DNA of 64,000 bases, taken from Acidobacteriota bacterium (lineage in GTDB: Bacteria; Acidobacteriota; Thermoanaerobaculia; Multivoradales; Multivoraceae). Below the pieces are notes generated by a model. It was not told the origin of the DNA. It worked only from the letters and a program-made list of their open reading frames with translations, and made no database searches. A program made the translations under genes and the position numbers. Shown here piece after piece: positions 28,566 through 37,655 of this stretch. Numbering within the stretch: the stretch's first letter is position 1; every line of letters starts with the position of its first letter. The stretch lies in the NCBI GenBank assembly GCA_026707325.1, contig JAPOXA010000037.1:186001-250000 (forward strand), written 5' to 3'.

Positions 28566-29807
28566 CTACTCCGCCAGACGTCGGAAGGCGCTGGCGTAGC
28601 GATCCTGCAAGCGATTCAGGCCGCGCTGGAGATTCGATTCGCGGTTGGTGCTGCCTGCGAACTCGGTGGCGAGATCGATGCCGTCGTTTCGCCAGGTGGC
28701 GTCGGTGGTCTGGAGTGCGCCGGCTGGGGCGAAGCGGGAGACTCCGGCTTTGAGGAAGGCCTCATGGACTGCGGGAGGCAGGTCGCCCGCGACGGCGAGG
28801 CCCTGGAGCCGGCCGTGCCACTCGTGGAGCGGCGGGACGTCGGCGGCAGGATGAATGCGGACGGTGCGGAGGCCGGGTGAGGGGCTTGTCCGCACGTCGT
28901 TCTCCAGGATGACCGTGCCGTCGTCGAGGGCCTTGCCGTACCAGGTCAGGCCGCGGAGATCGGCATCCTCGCGGGCGAGGCGGACGCCGGCGCGGTCGGC
29001 GGGGTCGGTGCGGCCGGGAGGCAGTTCGGTCGCGAGTTCGTTGAGGGCGCTGGCCAGGGCGGTGGCAAAGGCGCCGGCGATCGCTGGATCGGCGAAGACG
29101 GCGTGAACCGAGAGGCAACCGCGCTGGTCGAAGGTCGCGATGTCGACCGCCATGCCGCGGGCGGCCCGCTCCGGGTCGGCGCCCGGGCCGACCCAGCCGA
29201 GGCTGAGCTTCGGGCCGAAGACAACGCACCGGCCGGGAGCGGCGGCTTGCACCGCGCTGACGGTTTCTTCGCTGCCGTATGCGACGACGAGGCGGGCCGA
29301 GGCGTGGAGCGGCGCCTCGACTTCCGGGTCGCCGCCGGTCCAGGTGGCGACGGCGTAGGCGTGGAGGAGCGGCGGCAGACGGTGGCCCAGGGCAGTGAGG
29401 AAGGCTGGTACGAAGTGGGGCTCTGCACGGGAGGACTTGAACAGGACGGGAGCGCGGGCCGCGAGTGCGGGCAGGAGCGACTGGAGAATCAGGCCGGGGG
29501 GCTCGGCGGGCAGGACGACCAGGCTGAATCCGTCTTCGGTCTGGCGGTGCGGGCGCCGAAGTTCGGCTGCTGCGGGCTCTCCGAGCATGCCGCTGCCGAT
29601 GCTCTGGAGGCCGTGGTCGAGGCCCGCCGTAGAGAGGCCGGTAGTTTGCAGGAGGTAGGGGTCGAGTTGGCGGCGCTCGGCGCTCGTTGGATCGAGAAAG
29701 GCGGCGAGGGTGTTCCTCCAGGCGGCGAGGAGCTGGTCGTCGGAGGTGGCGCGCAGAGCCGGAGCCGCCGCGACCAGGCGTTGAGCGATGGCTACGGGTG
29801 AAGTCAT
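28566..29807 (-). CDS. LuxC-like acyl-CoA reductase
   Basis: A 413-residue protein of the LuxC family, which reduces fatty acyl groups to aldehydes with NADPH. It resembles aldehyde dehydrogenases; the nucleophilic Cys is C231 in FDQRGCLSV, and VAYGSEETV and FKSSRAEP are further family traits. A LuxE-like acyl-protein synthetase gene lies 79 nt upstream on the same strand. Bioluminescence LuxA/LuxB and LuxD are absent, so the pair more likely makes aldehydes or alcohols for another product, such as wax or a surface lipid. The gap between the two genes holds a hairpin repeat. Confidence 0.8.
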   Translation of the reverse strand: MTSPVAIAQRLVAAAPALRATSDDQLLAAWRNTLAAFLDPTSAERRQLDPYLLQTTGLSTAGLDHGLQSIGSGMLGEPAAAELRRPHRQTEDGFSLVVLPAEPPGLILQSLLPALAARAPVLFKSSRAEPHFVPAFLTALGHRLPPLLHAYAVATWTGGDPEVEAPLHASARLVVAYGSEETVSAVQAAAPGRCVVFGPKLSLGWVGPGADPERAARGMAVDIATFDQRGCLSVHAVFADPAIAGAFATALASALNELATELPPGRTDPADRAGVRLAREDADLRGLTWYGKALDDGTVILENDVRTSPSPGLRTVRIHPAADVPPLHEWHGRLQGLAVAGDLPPAVHEAFLKAGVSRFAPAGALQTTDATWRNDGIDLATEFAGSTNRESNLQRGLNRLQDRYASAFRRLAE

Positions 29808-29813
29808 GCGGAG

Positions 29814-29856
29814 CCGGCGCTTCGCGCCGGATGCGGGTCAGAAGACCCGCGCACCC
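29814..29856. repeat. Dispersed hairpin repeat, modules C+A
   Basis: CCGGCGC-TTC-GCGCCGG (29814-29830) followed by GCGGGTC-AGAA-GACCCGC (29833-29850) and GCACCC. It lies between the luxE-like and luxC-like genes. Confidence 0.75.
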
Positions 29857-29886
29857 AGCGAGCGACGACCTGGAGTGGCGGACCAG

Positions 29887-30930
29887 TCACGCGGCCCCCA
29901 GCTCCTCCGCGGTCAACGAGCAACCGCGGAGTTCTGCGCCGCTGGCTCGGCCGAGCAGGCGGAAGGCGCTGCCCTCGCGGACGCCGAGGTCCTCGGTGAG
30001 GACGTGGCAGACGGAGCCGAGGTTGGCGAGGTCGAAGAAGGCGAGAAGGCCGGTCTCGCCTTCCTCGACCTCTGCGAGCGAGTCCGGATCGAGAACGCCG
30101 AACGGCATCCACGGCGGCGTGCGCAGCCGCTCGCCGCCGGGGCGGGAGTAGGCCTGGCTGGTCAGTTCGGTCATGCCGTACTCGCGCACGATGGCGTCCG
30201 GGGCGAGGCCGAGCAGGGTGCGGGCGCGTCGCCGGACGGCCTCGGGCGTTGTTTCCAGCCGCTTGCCCTTGAAGCCGCCGGTTTCGAAGACGCGGCTGCC
30301 CGGCGGCAGCCGAATCGCGCACCCCGATTCGCCTTCGAGGCGGTCGAGCAGCAGGACGAGGGCCAGGGCGGTGGCGAGGACGAGGACGGGTTCGCCCTCG
30401 GCCCGCGCGCGGAGCCAGCGGCAGGCGAGGTCGAGATCGAAGCCGCTCTCCGAGGCTGCCCAGGCGCTGCCGTGCGCGGCGTGGCGCTTGAAGAGGTGGG
30501 CCGCCATGAACGACAGGCTCGAGTCGGGGGCGGTGGCGCGGTCCGGGATGAGGGAGAGGATCGGAAGACGTCCGGAGCCGGCCGACAGGCAGGCGGCGGG
30601 GAAGGTGGCGTCGATCACCGTCCGGTAGAGATCGGGGTAGGGGTGGTAGTGAACGCTCCGCCGTTCCGCGCCGCGGGTAGTGCCGCTGCTCCTGAAGATC
30701 TCGCGGGGTTCGGCGGCGGCGAACCGCAGCGACTTGAAGGCGGAAGTGGGCACGGCCGGGGCGAGGCGCCAGTCTTCGAGCGCCTCCGGCGTGATGCCTC
30801 GCCGGTCGCAGAGGCGGCGGTACGGCTCGACCCGCTCGTAGCCGAAGCGGGCCGCGGCCGCGGCGAGTTCATCGAAGGCGCCGTCGGCCCCGACGATGAA
30901 GCGTTCGATCCGGTGGAGGAGCTGTGTCAT
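29887..30930 (-). CDS. LuxE-like acyl-protein synthetase
   Basis: A 347-residue AMP-forming enzyme of the LuxE type, which activates a fatty acid and passes it to the reductase. RSSGTTRGAERRSVHYH (near 80) is the family's nucleotide motif; VFETGGFKGKRLE and VREYGMTELTSQAYS follow. ATG 30930 overlaps the helicase stop in an ATGA arrangement, so luxE is read from the helicase transcript. A longer frame begins upstream inside the helicase gene but has no family match. The C-terminal part (GLLAFFDLANLGSVCHVLTED) is conserved. Confidence 0.82.
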   Translation of the reverse strand: MTQLLHRIERFIVGADGAFDELAAAAARFGYERVEPYRRLCDRRGITPEALEDWRLAPAVPTSAFKSLRFAAAEPREIFRSSGTTRGAERRSVHYHPYPDLYRTVIDATFPAACLSAGSGRLPILSLIPDRATAPDSSLSFMAAHLFKRHAAHGSAWAASESGFDLDLACRWLRARAEGEPVLVLATALALVLLLDRLEGESGCAIRLPPGSRVFETGGFKGKRLETTPEAVRRRARTLLGLAPDAIVREYGMTELTSQAYSRPGGERLRTPPWMPFGVLDPDSLAEVEEGETGLLAFFDLANLGSVCHVLTEDLGVREGSAFRLLGRASGAELRGCSLTAEELGAA

Positions 30931-33458
30931 GACCGGTCTTGCGACGTGTCGTCCGGAGTGGAACCGGCCTTCGGCCGGTGCCCTGTCTTCAGCGGGTCGG
31001 AAGACCCGCGCACCCAGCTGAAGAAAGCGGCGGCGGCGGTGGCCGGATGGCCGGCAAGATCGACTTCCTCGTCGTCCACCGAATCGGGCCACCACTCGGC
31101 CGGAAGGTGGCGCCGGTACGGGCGCTGCAGGAACCGGCGGTCGAAGAGGGCGACCACGCCGCGGTCCTCGGCGGAGCGGATCAGCCGGCCGGCGGCCTGG
31201 ACAACGCGGGTCATTCCGGGAACGACGAAGGCGTACTCGAAGCCGCGCTCGAAGCGCTCGTCGTAGTAGGCCTGAAGCAGCTTCTGCTCCATCGTCACCG
31301 CAGGCAGGCAGGGGCCGACCACGGCCACGGCCAGCAGCGCGTCACCCGGGTAGTCGACGCCCTCCGAGAACACGCCGCCCGCCACGGCCAGGAGCAGGGT
31401 GTCGCCGGCGAGCGGACTGGTCAGCGTGTCGAGCACTTCCTGACGCCGCGCTTCGCTGGTCGTCTGCTGCTGGACGACAACGTTGCGGCCGCAGTCGGGC
31501 AGCCGTTCCTGGACTTCGGCGAGGAACCGGTAGCTGGGGAAGATCGCCATCGAGTTGCCGGGAACGGAGCGGGCGAACTCGGCCAACCGCTCGGCGATCG
31601 GGCCGTAGTTCTGGTCGCGGACCCGGTACCTGGTGGTGACCGAGGTGTCGACGACGACCCGCCGGTTCTCGGCCGGGAACGCGCTCGGCACCTCGAGGGT
31701 CGAGGTGCGGTCCGGGTCGAGGCCGAGCAGGTCGCGGTAGAACTCGAACGGCTGCAGGGTCGCGGACAGGCCGATCGTCGAGCGGCAGCGGTTGATCGTG
31801 GCCCCGAGGAAGGCGCTCGCGTCCTTGCAAAGGATGGCCAGGCTGGGCTCCCGGTCGATCCGCCGGAACAGGAAGCTGAAGGACTCCGCGCGCTTCGGCT
31901 GCGAGGCGAGCTGAAGCGTGTTCAGGAACCGCAGCAACTCGAAGTAGAGCTCGACGAATGCGTCGTTCGCCGCGAAGGAACGGGTGTCGCGGCGAAACTC
32001 CAGGTAGTCCACGAAGCCCCGGTCGAAGGCGGGCCGAAGGCGCCAGAGCTGCTCCTCCGGCGCCGCACCCTCCGCCACGGCGTTGCGGTCGGGTCCGTCG
32101 ATCTGCAGGTCGACCTCGCCCTGGATCAGTTCTTCCAGGGCGGCGCAGAGTTCCTGGAGACGCTCCGTCGGTCCGCCCTCCGTGCCGCGACCGGCCCGGC
32201 GCAGACCCGCCCGGGCCGTCCGGCAGCTTGCCGCCGAGAGCTCCGGGCTGTAGTAGCCGCGGCCCCGGTCGATCAGGTTGTGGATCTCGTCGATGATCAG
32301 GACGGTGCCGGAGAGGTCGGCGTCGCCCTGAAACTCGGTCAGCTTGACGAAGGGGTCGAGGGCGTAGTTGTAGTCGCCGACCACGACCTGCACGCGCCGG
32401 CCGAGTTCGAGGCTGATCTCGAACGGGCAGGCGCGGACCCCCTTCGAGACGTCGAAGATCGTGTCCGGTTCCAGCAGGCCGTGCCCCTCGAGCAGTCGTG
32501 GGATGACCTGGCTCCGCTGGAGTTTGACGTAGTAGTCGCGGGCGTACTGGCAGTAGTCCTCGTGGCAGATGATCTCGTCGTTCGCGCACATCCGCGCCTT
32601 GGCGCGGAGGTGCAGGGCGTGGAAGGCGCGTTCCCGGTTCAACAGGTCGATCACCCGGTTGGCCATCGCGGCTTGAGTGTTCTTCGCGGTGAGCACGAAC
32701 ACCCGCAGGTCGTTCGCCAGCGCCTCGCGGAGCACCGGGAACAGGACGGCAGCGGTCTTGCCCAAGCCGGTCGGCGCCTGGACCAGCAGGTGCTCGCGCT
32801 GCTCGACGGCGAGGCCCGAGCGGTCGATGATCTCCTGCTGGCCCGGCCGGGGGTGGTGGAACGGGAACTCGAGCCGTTCGGCGGCCAGCTCGCGGCGCTG
32901 GCGCTCCGCTCTCTCCGACTCGTACTCACGGACGAGGCGGTTGAGCCGCAGCCGGATGTCGGAGTCGAGCTCCTCGAAGTCGAGTTCCACGTCGAGGCGA
33001 TCGATCCCGGCGGTGCCGATCTCGATCAGCACGAGTTCGGCGCGGACCGGCAGCGCCGCGGCGACTCCCGAGCGGTGGACGATCCAGGCGTAGAGCGCGG
33101 CCTGCCGGCGGTAGGTCGAGAGCAGCGCCGGCGAAGGGTCGGCGTTCGGCCGCACGGACTTGATCTCCTCGATCGCCAGTCGGCCGTCGGCGTCCCGGTA
33201 GAGGCCGTCGGCCCGGCCGGTCAGGGTGACCCTCCAGCCCCGGTGCTCGAACTCGAACGAGAGCTCGACCTCTCGCCGGTAGCTCGGCTCGCGCTCCATC
33301 GCTTCTTCCTGGTAGCGGCTGTGGATCGCCTGGCCCACCCAGAGCCGCTCGAAACCGCCCCGGTTGGCGAACCCGAGATGCCTCGCGGCGCTGTGTTCGA
33401 GCAGGTCCGCCACGGACAGCCGAAGCGTCCTCGCGTCGTCGTCGAAACGCGGCGGCAT
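30927..33458 (-). CDS. RecB-like nuclease fused to XPD/DinG-type helicase
   Basis: An 843-residue fusion. The N-terminal PD-(D/E)xK domain (about 40-130) has H46, D84 (GRADG), E98 and K100 (AIEEIK), and a QAALY motif (Q119-Y123), the full RecB-family set. The helicase has Walker A APTGLGKT (228-235), four cysteines C291, C298, C303, C344 placed like the XPD iron-sulfur ligands, a DEIH box (390-393), and late motifs GVFSEGVDYPGDAL and QAAGRLIRS. Such enzymes process DNA in repair. ATG 33458 has a TAGTCT box 9 nt upstream. The last about 25 residues (after AAAAFFSW) are encoded by a dispersed hairpin repeat, so the original stop was lost or moved. Confidence 0.88.
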   Translation of the reverse strand: MPPRFDDDARTLRLSVADLLEHSAARHLGFANRGGFERLWVGQAIHSRYQEEAMEREPSYRREVELSFEFEHRGWRVTLTGRADGLYRDADGRLAIEEIKSVRPNADPSPALLSTYRRQAALYAWIVHRSGVAAALPVRAELVLIEIGTAGIDRLDVELDFEELDSDIRLRLNRLVREYESERAERQRRELAAERLEFPFHHPRPGQQEIIDRSGLAVEQREHLLVQAPTGLGKTAAVLFPVLREALANDLRVFVLTAKNTQAAMANRVIDLLNRERAFHALHLRAKARMCANDEIICHEDYCQYARDYYVKLQRSQVIPRLLEGHGLLEPDTIFDVSKGVRACPFEISLELGRRVQVVVGDYNYALDPFVKLTEFQGDADLSGTVLIIDEIHNLIDRGRGYYSPELSAASCRTARAGLRRAGRGTEGGPTERLQELCAALEELIQGEVDLQIDGPDRNAVAEGAAPEEQLWRLRPAFDRGFVDYLEFRRDTRSFAANDAFVELYFELLRFLNTLQLASQPKRAESFSFLFRRIDREPSLAILCKDASAFLGATINRCRSTIGLSATLQPFEFYRDLLGLDPDRTSTLEVPSAFPAENRRVVVDTSVTTRYRVRDQNYGPIAERLAEFARSVPGNSMAIFPSYRFLAEVQERLPDCGRNVVVQQQTTSEARRQEVLDTLTSPLAGDTLLLAVAGGVFSEGVDYPGDALLAVAVVGPCLPAVTMEQKLLQAYYDERFERGFEYAFVVPGMTRVVQAAGRLIRSAEDRGVVALFDRRFLQRPYRRHLPAEWWPDSVDDEEVDLAGHPATAAAAFFSWVRGSSDPLKTGHRPKAGSTPDDTSQDRS
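30963..31015. repeat. Dispersed hairpin repeat, modules C+A, inside helicase 3' end
   Basis: ACCGGCC-TTC-GGCCGGT (30963-30979) and GCGGGTC-GGAA-GACCCGC (30992-31009) with GCACCC after it. Read in frame on the minus strand it gives the tail WVRGSSDP and beyond. Confidence 0.75.
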
Positions 33459-33467
33459 AAGGCGGTG

Positions 33468-33473
33468 AGACTA
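33468..33473 (-). promoter_or_regulatory. TAGTCT -10 box for the helicase gene
   Basis: On the minus strand TAGTCT ends 9 nt before ATG 33458, leaderless-type spacing; divergent partner of the hflK box. Confidence 0.4.
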
Positions 33474-33508
33474 CCGCTCCGCCGGTTGTCTTCCGGCGGC
33501 TGATCGCA

Positions 33509-33514
33509 TAGCCT
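33509..33514 (+). promoter_or_regulatory. TAGCCT -10 box for hflK
   Basis: TAGCCT ends 8 nt before ATG 33523, leaderless-type spacing. Confidence 0.35.
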
Positions 33515-33522
33515 CGTTGGCT

Positions 33523-34560
33523 ATGCCTGACAACTTTCCCGGCACCGACAGCCCCCTCGATCTCGGCAACGTGACCAAGGCGCTGCGCGAGCGCCTGGGC
33601 GGTCTGAAGATCATCGCCGTGGTGGTGGTGGCCGGCCTCCTGGCCCTGTCCAGCGTGTACACGGTGCAGCCCGAGGAGGTGGGGGTCATCCTCCGTCTCG
33701 GCAAGTACGCGGGCACGACCGAGCCCGGCCTGCGCTTCAAGATCCCGTTGGTCGACGACTTGACCAAGGTGCCCGTGAGGCGCCAGTTGAAGCAGGAGTT
33801 CGGCTTCAGCAGCGAGAGCGTGGGGGTGCGAAGCTCCTTCGTGTCCAACCCGGACGAGGCGAACATGCTGACCGGCGACCTGAACGCCGCGGTCGTCGAG
33901 TGGGTGGTCCAGTACCGGGTCGTCGACCCCTACCAGTATCTCTTCCGGGTTCGCCGCCTGGACGCGACCTTCCGCGACATGAGCGAGGCGGTGATGCGCA
34001 AGGTGGTCGGGGACCGCACGGTGAACGAAGTGCTGACCGTCGGCCGGGCCGAGATCGAGGGCGCGGTGAAGGTCGAGCTGCAGGAGTTGTGCAACCAGTA
34101 CGAGACCGGGATTGCCATCGACCAGGTGGTGCTCCAGAGCAACAACCCGCCCGAGCCGGTCAAGCCGTCCTTCAACGCCGTCAACCAGGCCGAGCAGGAG
34201 CTCGAACGGCTGGTCAACGAAGCCGAGGCGGAGTACAACCGGGTCATTCCCCGAGCCGAGGGTCAGGCGCTGCAGACGATCCAGCAGGCTGAGGGTTACG
34301 CGCTCGACCGGGTGAACCGGGCCCAGGGCGACGCGACCCGTTTCAACGCCCTCTACGAGGAGTTCCGCCAGGCGCCGGAGGTGACGCGCAAGCGGCTGTT
34401 CATCGAGACGATGGAGCGCGTGCTGCCGAAGGTGGGCCGGAAGATCGTCGTCGACGAGGACGTCGACGGTCTGACGCCGATCATGAGCTTCGAGGGAGTC
34501 AGCGCCGCGAGGACCTCGCGGCAGGTCGCGGCCCAGCAGGCCGGGGAGGGAACGCCGTGA
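33523..34560 (+). CDS. hflK: HflK, stomatin-family FtsH regulator
   Basis: A 345-residue inner-membrane protein that with HflC forms the cage around FtsH protease. One transmembrane helix (about 29-47, IIAVVVVAGLLALSSVY) is followed by an SPFH/Band 7 domain (QPEEVGVILRLGKY, then PGLRFKIP) and a long helix with AEGQALQTIQQAEGYA. ATG 33523 is preferred over the in-frame TTG 33517, given the TAGCCT box 8 nt upstream. The N-terminal Gly-rich region typical of E. coli HflK is short here. GTG of hflC overlaps its stop. Confidence 0.92.
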   Translation: MPDNFPGTDSPLDLGNVTKALRERLGGLKIIAVVVVAGLLALSSVYTVQPEEVGVILRLGKYAGTTEPGLRFKIPLVDDLTKVPVRRQLKQEFGFSSESVGVRSSFVSNPDEANMLTGDLNAAVVEWVVQYRVVDPYQYLFRVRRLDATFRDMSEAVMRKVVGDRTVNEVLTVGRAEIEGAVKVELQELCNQYETGIAIDQVVLQSNNPPEPVKPSFNAVNQAEQELERLVNEAEAEYNRVIPRAEGQALQTIQQAEGYALDRVNRAQGDATRFNALYEEFRQAPEVTRKRLFIETMERVLPKVGRKIVVDEDVDGLTPIMSFEGVSAARTSRQVAAQQAGEGTP

Positions 34561-35513
34561 AGGTCCTGACCATCCTCCTGGTCCTGGTGGTGCTGCTCGT
34601 CGCGAGCAACGCGCTCTTCATCGTTCCCGAGGATCGCCAGGCGATCATCACGCAGTTCGGCGCTCCGGTTGGTGACGCGATCGATACTCCCGGACTGAAG
34701 TTCAAGCTGCCCTTCATCCAGAAGGCCCACTACTTCGACCGCCGCTTCCTGGAATGGCAGGGCTCCGCCGAGGAACTGCCGACGCGCGACAAGGTGTTCA
34801 TCTTCGTCGATACCTACGCCCGGTGGCGGATCTCCGACCCCCTGCTGTTCTTCCAGCGCCTGCGCGACGAGCTGGGCGCGCAGTCGCGGCTCGACGACAT
34901 CCTGGACGGCGAGACCCGCAACGCGATCGCCAACCACGACCTGATCGAGGTGATCCGCAGTTCGAACCGCGAGGCCGCGGCGGACGAGTCGTACCCGGAC
35001 GCCGGCGGCGGCCTCGACGAGGACGGAGGCGGCGGCCTTGAGGAGATCGTCACCGGCCGCGACAAGATCCGCCAGGACATCCTGGCCGCGGCCCAGGACC
35101 GGACCGCCGATCTGGGCATCGAGGTGCTGGACGTGCAGTTCCGGCGGATCAACTACGGCCAGCAGGTCGAGCCGGACGTGTTCAACCGGATGATCTCGGA
35201 ACGGCAGCGGATCGCCGACCGGTTCCGTTCCCAGGGGCAGGGTCAGGCCTCGGAGATCCTCGGCAACATGGATCGCGACCTGAAGCGGATCGAGTCCGAG
35301 GCCTACCGCCAGGCGACCGAGATCCGGGGCCGGGCCGACGCGGAGGCCACCGAGATCTATGCCTCGGCCTACAACCAGTCGGTCCAGGCGAGGAGCTTCT
35401 ACGAGTTCCTGCGCACGATGGAGGCCTTCGAGAAGACGATCGACCCGAACACCTGGCTGGTCGTGTCGACCGACAGCGACTACTTCAGCTTCCTGAAGGC
35501 GAGCGGCCCATAG
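34557..35513 (+). CDS. hflC: HflC, stomatin-family FtsH regulator
   Basis: Partner of HflK in the membrane, 318 residues. The N-terminal anchor (about 3-21) leads into the SPFH domain (VPEDRQAIITQFGAPVG, TPGLKFKLPFIQKAHYFDRR), and the C-terminal helix carries EIRGRADAEATEIYA. A Gly/Asp/Glu-rich insert (about 144-162, DESYPDAGGGLDEDGGG) sits between the Band 7 fold and the oligomerisation helix. HflC proteins often have a low-conservation loop there. GTG 34557 overlaps the hflK stop by 4 bp, so production is coupled. Confidence 0.92.
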   Translation: MKVLTILLVLVVLLVASNALFIVPEDRQAIITQFGAPVGDAIDTPGLKFKLPFIQKAHYFDRRFLEWQGSAEELPTRDKVFIFVDTYARWRISDPLLFFQRLRDELGAQSRLDDILDGETRNAIANHDLIEVIRSSNREAAADESYPDAGGGLDEDGGGGLEEIVTGRDKIRQDILAAAQDRTADLGIEVLDVQFRRINYGQQVEPDVFNRMISERQRIADRFRSQGQGQASEILGNMDRDLKRIESEAYRQATEIRGRADAEATEIYASAYNQSVQARSFYEFLRTMEAFEKTIDPNTWLVVSTDSDYFSFLKASGP

Positions 35514-35539
35514 CTGCCGGTTCGGCGGTCAGTCGATAG

Positions 35540-36739
35540 ATGACCGGTCTGATTGGACTCCTGGTCATTCCGGGCATTGCCTGGCTGCTCTCCACGAATC
35601 GCTTCAAGGTCCGCTGGCGGACCGTGGTCACGGGCATCGCGATCCAGTTCGTCCTCGCGCTGCTCATCCTGAAGACGGCTCCGGGGGAGGCGTTCTTCGC
35701 CGTCGCCACGGATGTCGTGACCACTTTCCTGACCTTTGCCGACGATGGTTCGCGCTTCGTCTTCGGCCAGGGGTTCGAGCTCGTTCCCTTCGCCTTCCGG
35801 GTGCTGCCGACGATCATCTTCTTCTCGAGCGTGGTCGCGGTGCTCTACCACCTCGGCGTCATCCAGCGCGTGGTCAAGGTCTTCGCCGTGGTGATGACGA
35901 AGGTGATGGGCACGTCGGGTCCCGAGTCGCTGTCCGCCTCGGCCAACATCTTCGTCGGCCAGACGGAAGCGCCGCTTCTCATCCGCTCCTACGTCGGCAA
36001 CATGACCCGCTCGGAGCTGATGGCGGTGATGACGGGCGGCTTCGCCACGGTCGCCGGGGGCGTGATGGCTGCCTACGTGGGCATGGGCATCTCGGCCGGC
36101 CACCTGATCGCCGCCAGCGTCATGTCGGCGCCGGCGGCGCTCGTGATGGCCAAGCTGATGGTCCCGGAAACGGAGACGGATCGGGTCTCGGCGGATACCG
36201 ACTTCAAGGTCAGGACGCCGTGGGCCAACATGATCGACGCCGCCGCCCAGGGCGCCGGCGACGGTTTGAAGCTGGCGCTCAACGTCGGGGCCATGCTGCT
36301 CGCCTTCATCGCGCTCGTGGCGCTGGTCAACGGCCTCCTCGGACCGGTGGGGGGCTGGATCGGCCTTCCCGGCCTGAACCTGGAGATGATCCTCGGCTTC
36401 CTGTTCCGGCCCCTGGCCTGGGTCATGGGGGTGCCGTGGGCTGAGGCGGACGCGGTGGGAACGCTCCTGGGTCTCAAGACCGCGGCCAACGAGTTCGTCG
36501 CCTACTCCCGCTTCGAGGACATCTCGGCCGATAACCAGTTGTCGGAGAAGTCCCGGGTCATCGCGACCTACGCCCTGTGCGGCTTCTCGAACTTCTCGTC
36601 GATCGCGATCCAGATCGGCGGCATCGGCGGCATCGCCCCGGAGCGCAAGAGCGAGCTGGCCAGCCTCGGGCTCCGCGCCATGATCGCGGGCACCCTCGCC
36701 TGCCTGCAGACGGCGACGATCGCCGGCCTGCTGGTCTGA
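35540..36739 (+). CDS. Concentrative nucleoside transporter (NupC/CNT family)
   Basis: A 399-residue inner-membrane symporter taking up nucleosides with Na+ or H+. Family motifs include [29 protein letters not shown], the [20 protein letters not shown] stretch that forms the nucleoside site, and [13 protein letters not shown] with [14 protein letters not shown]. There are roughly 8-10 membrane segments. ATG 35540 is the first good start. Gene is 26 nt after hflC and may be co-transcribed. Salvage of nucleosides fits the dcd and RNR genes in the window, but only loosely. Confidence 0.93.
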   Translation: MTGLIGLLVIPGIAWLLSTNRFKVRWRTVVTGIAIQFVLALLILKTAPGEAFFAVATDVVTTFLTFADDGSRFVFGQGFELVPFAFRVLPTIIFFSSVVAVLYHLGVIQRVVKVFAVVMTKVMGTSGPESLSASANIFVGQTEAPLLIRSYVGNMTRSELMAVMTGGFATVAGGVMAAYVGMGISAGHLIAASVMSAPAALVMAKLMVPETETDRVSADTDFKVRTPWANMIDAAAQGAGDGLKLALNVGAMLLAFIALVALVNGLLGPVGGWIGLPGLNLEMILGFLFRPLAWVMGVPWAEADAVGTLLGLKTAANEFVAYSRFEDISADNQLSEKSRVIATYALCGFSNFSSIAIQIGGIGGIAPERKSELASLGLRAMIAGTLACLQTATIAGLLV

Positions 36740-36765
36740 GACTGGACGTTCGGCAGCGGCGGCGC

Positions 36766-37608
36766 TCAAGTGCCCGCCGCGCTGGCGGCTGAGGGCACGA
36801 GGATCAGCAACTGGACCGCGTCGAAGAGGAAGTGGGCGGCGATGGCGGGCCAGATGTTGCCCCGCCAGCGCACGAGCAGGCTGAAGGCGACCGAGAGAAG
36901 CGCGACACCGAAGAGCTGGAAGGACTGCTGGTAGCTCGCGTGAGCGAAAACGAACAGCACGTTCGACGCCCAGAAACCGACCCTCGGCATCAGGAAACCG
37001 CGGAAGAAGAGCTCCTCGACGACACCGGCGGAGAGGCTGACCATGAGTCGGAGGAGGAGGGGCAGGCTGCCCATCCACAGCACCATTTCCGGCGCTTCGG
37101 TGGGCAGGTTCTCGAAGCCGCCGATCAGCCCGACGGCGAGCGCCGCGAAGAACACGGCGGCCAGCACCCCCACCCAGAGGACCAGGCCGGCAAGGATGCC
37201 GAGGCCGGTCTCCTTCGGCACGCTGGTGCCGGTCGGCGTTCGCAGGCCAAGCTGGCTCTGGATCACCTCGCTGGCTCGGTGGCCACAGTTCCAGTAGCCG
37301 AGTACGAGCCAGCCCGCCAGCGTCACGATCAGGATCGCGTGCGATTGGAACAGGAGGAAAGGCGAGAGGTTCTCGAAGTCCATCTCGGGTGACGGCAGGC
37401 CGATCTGGCCGGCGGCGGCGAACACGCCGACCCAGAGCACCGCGGCGAGCAAGGCGATCGCGGCGAGGCGGCGAACGTCTCCCCACGCGGGGTCGGCGAA
37501 GCGCGGCGGCAGGAGCCCTCGCGCCGCCGTCGAGCGGTCGATCCACCAGGCGCAGGCGACGCCGGCCGCCAGGGGAAGCGCGAAACGGAGCAGGGTCACG
37601 GCCGGCAT
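36766..37608 (-). CDS. CPBP-family intramembrane metalloprotease (Abi/CaaX protease-like)
   Basis: A 280-residue membrane protein with about eight helices. Catalytic motifs are VVEELFFRG (E198-E199 and R203), H223 in FVFAHASYQ, and a third His region HFLFDAVQ near 261. CPBP proteases include Rce1-like enzymes and bacteriocin-immunity proteins; the substrate is unknown. ATG 37608 is next to a CCTAC-TG-GTAGG hairpin. It is divergent from the acyl-CoA dehydrogenase gene. Confidence 0.88.
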   Translation of the reverse strand: MPAVTLLRFALPLAAGVACAWWIDRSTAARGLLPPRFADPAWGDVRRLAAIALLAAVLWVGVFAAAGQIGLPSPEMDFENLSPFLLFQSHAILIVTLAGWLVLGYWNCGHRASEVIQSQLGLRTPTGTSVPKETGLGILAGLVLWVGVLAAVFFAALAVGLIGGFENLPTEAPEMVLWMGSLPLLLRLMVSLSAGVVEELFFRGFLMPRVGFWASNVLFVFAHASYQQSFQLFGVALLSVAFSLLVRWRGNIWPAIAAHFLFDAVQLLILVPSAASAAGT

Positions 37609-37655
37609 CCTACTGGTAGGGTTCGGCGCTGCCGCGAACCACCCGGGAGAGGGCT

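Noticed and set aside
30939-33503. An 854-codon plus-strand frame opposite the helicase
   Set aside because: No recognisable motif and composition expected of an antisense shadow; the minus-strand helicase has all its motifs.
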